Under the pieces are notes generated by a model, which was not told where the DNA came from, made no database searches, and was given only the letters and a program-made list of their open reading frames with translations. A stretch of DNA of 64,000 nucleotides, from the NCBI GenBank assembly GCA_016713425.1, contig JADJPE010000005.1, positions 1 through 64,000 of the forward strand, in the 5' to 3' direction. Shown here piece after piece: positions 63,883 through 64,000 of this stretch. This DNA comes from Deltaproteobacteria bacterium. GTDB taxonomy: Bacteria; Myxococcota; Kuafuiibacteriia; Kuafuiibacteriales; Kuafuiibacteriaceae. The position numbers were made by a program, and so were the translations under genes. Position 1 is the stretch's first letter; each line of letters starts with the position of its first letter.

Positions 63883-64000
63883 GCCGATTCCTCGGCGTAG
63901 GCAACCAGGTTCTTCGGACCAAAGGACACCGAGCGAAGCCGCAGGCCGCGCTCGGCGACCTCGGCCTTTACGGCCTCACGCAGGCCGTCGGTCGTTGCCG
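63879..64000 (-). CDS. C-terminal end of an upstream phage gene (partial)
   Basis: The last 39 codons of a gene continuing beyond the window: TDGLREAVKAEVAERGLRLR, SVSFGPKNLVAYAEESA, ending in TGA overlapping the portal start. By order it could be the large terminase subunit or a gene between terminase and portal; too little is present to decide. Confidence 0.4.

Overview
The window is very GC-rich with strong G/C preference at third codon positions. It carries three kinds of accessory DNA: stress and metal-resistance genes (left), a small integrated element (middle) and a contractile-tailed prophage (right). Codon use and the style of the phage and regulatory genes suggest Myxococcota (Polyangia-like), but no ribosomal or housekeeping marker is present, so this is a tentative inference.

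1-9 kb, mostly plus strand: remnants of a gamma-glutamylcyclotransferase-like gene, small unknown genes behind two near-identical promoters, a CPBP-type membrane protease, universal-stress-protein (Usp) polyproteins and a NhaP-type cation/proton antiporter with TrkA domains. Nearly every gene here is broken by small indels.

9.3-27.8 kb: two metal-efflux operons pointing away from each other. The minus-strand operon (17500 down to 9276) runs BlaI-type repressor, M56 (BlaR/MecR-type) sensor protease, outer-membrane factor, periplasmic adaptor, RND pump, ZIP transporter, methyltransferase. Two ACTAC/GTAGT palindromes lie at its promoter and before the efflux genes. The plus-strand operon runs ArsR/SmtB repressor (split by an IS256-like insertion with a perfect 8-bp target duplication), Cys-rich secreted protein, outer-membrane factor, Cys/His-repeat lipoprotein, adaptor with six more Cys/His repeats, RND pump, TlpA-like thioredoxin, CDF-like transporter.

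28.0-33.2 kb: a recombinase-in-trio (RIT-type) element of about 4.1 kb (three tyrosine recombinases plus one opposing gene, imperfect terminal inverted repeats). It sits inside a gene whose two halves can still be joined, and it carries an intact relative of that gene.

33.3-64 kb, minus strand: a prophage read from 64 kb downwards. Order: portal, small zinc-ribbon proteins, Mu F/SPP1 gp7-like head protein, an 810-residue fusion of two Dam-type methyltransferases with an XkdF-like protease domain, scaffold, major capsid, connector and neck proteins, tail sheath, tail tube, tail chaperone with a probable -1 frameshift, tape measure, a CIS_tube/LysM/spike baseplate resembling extracellular contractile injection systems, gp25, gpJ, gpI, fibre, amidase and holin-like protein. 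Two opposing cargo genes, ynfA and a tandem-domain rifampin ADP-ribosyltransferase, interrupt the tail operon. A fixed-spacing motif, YTGTCCCCA-N15-GCTTTGCC, precedes four genes of the late region.

Indels are dense from 0 to about 36 kb and almost absent from 41 to 64 kb. Many may be consensus errors, so broken genes in the left half are given as reconstructable rather than certainly dead.
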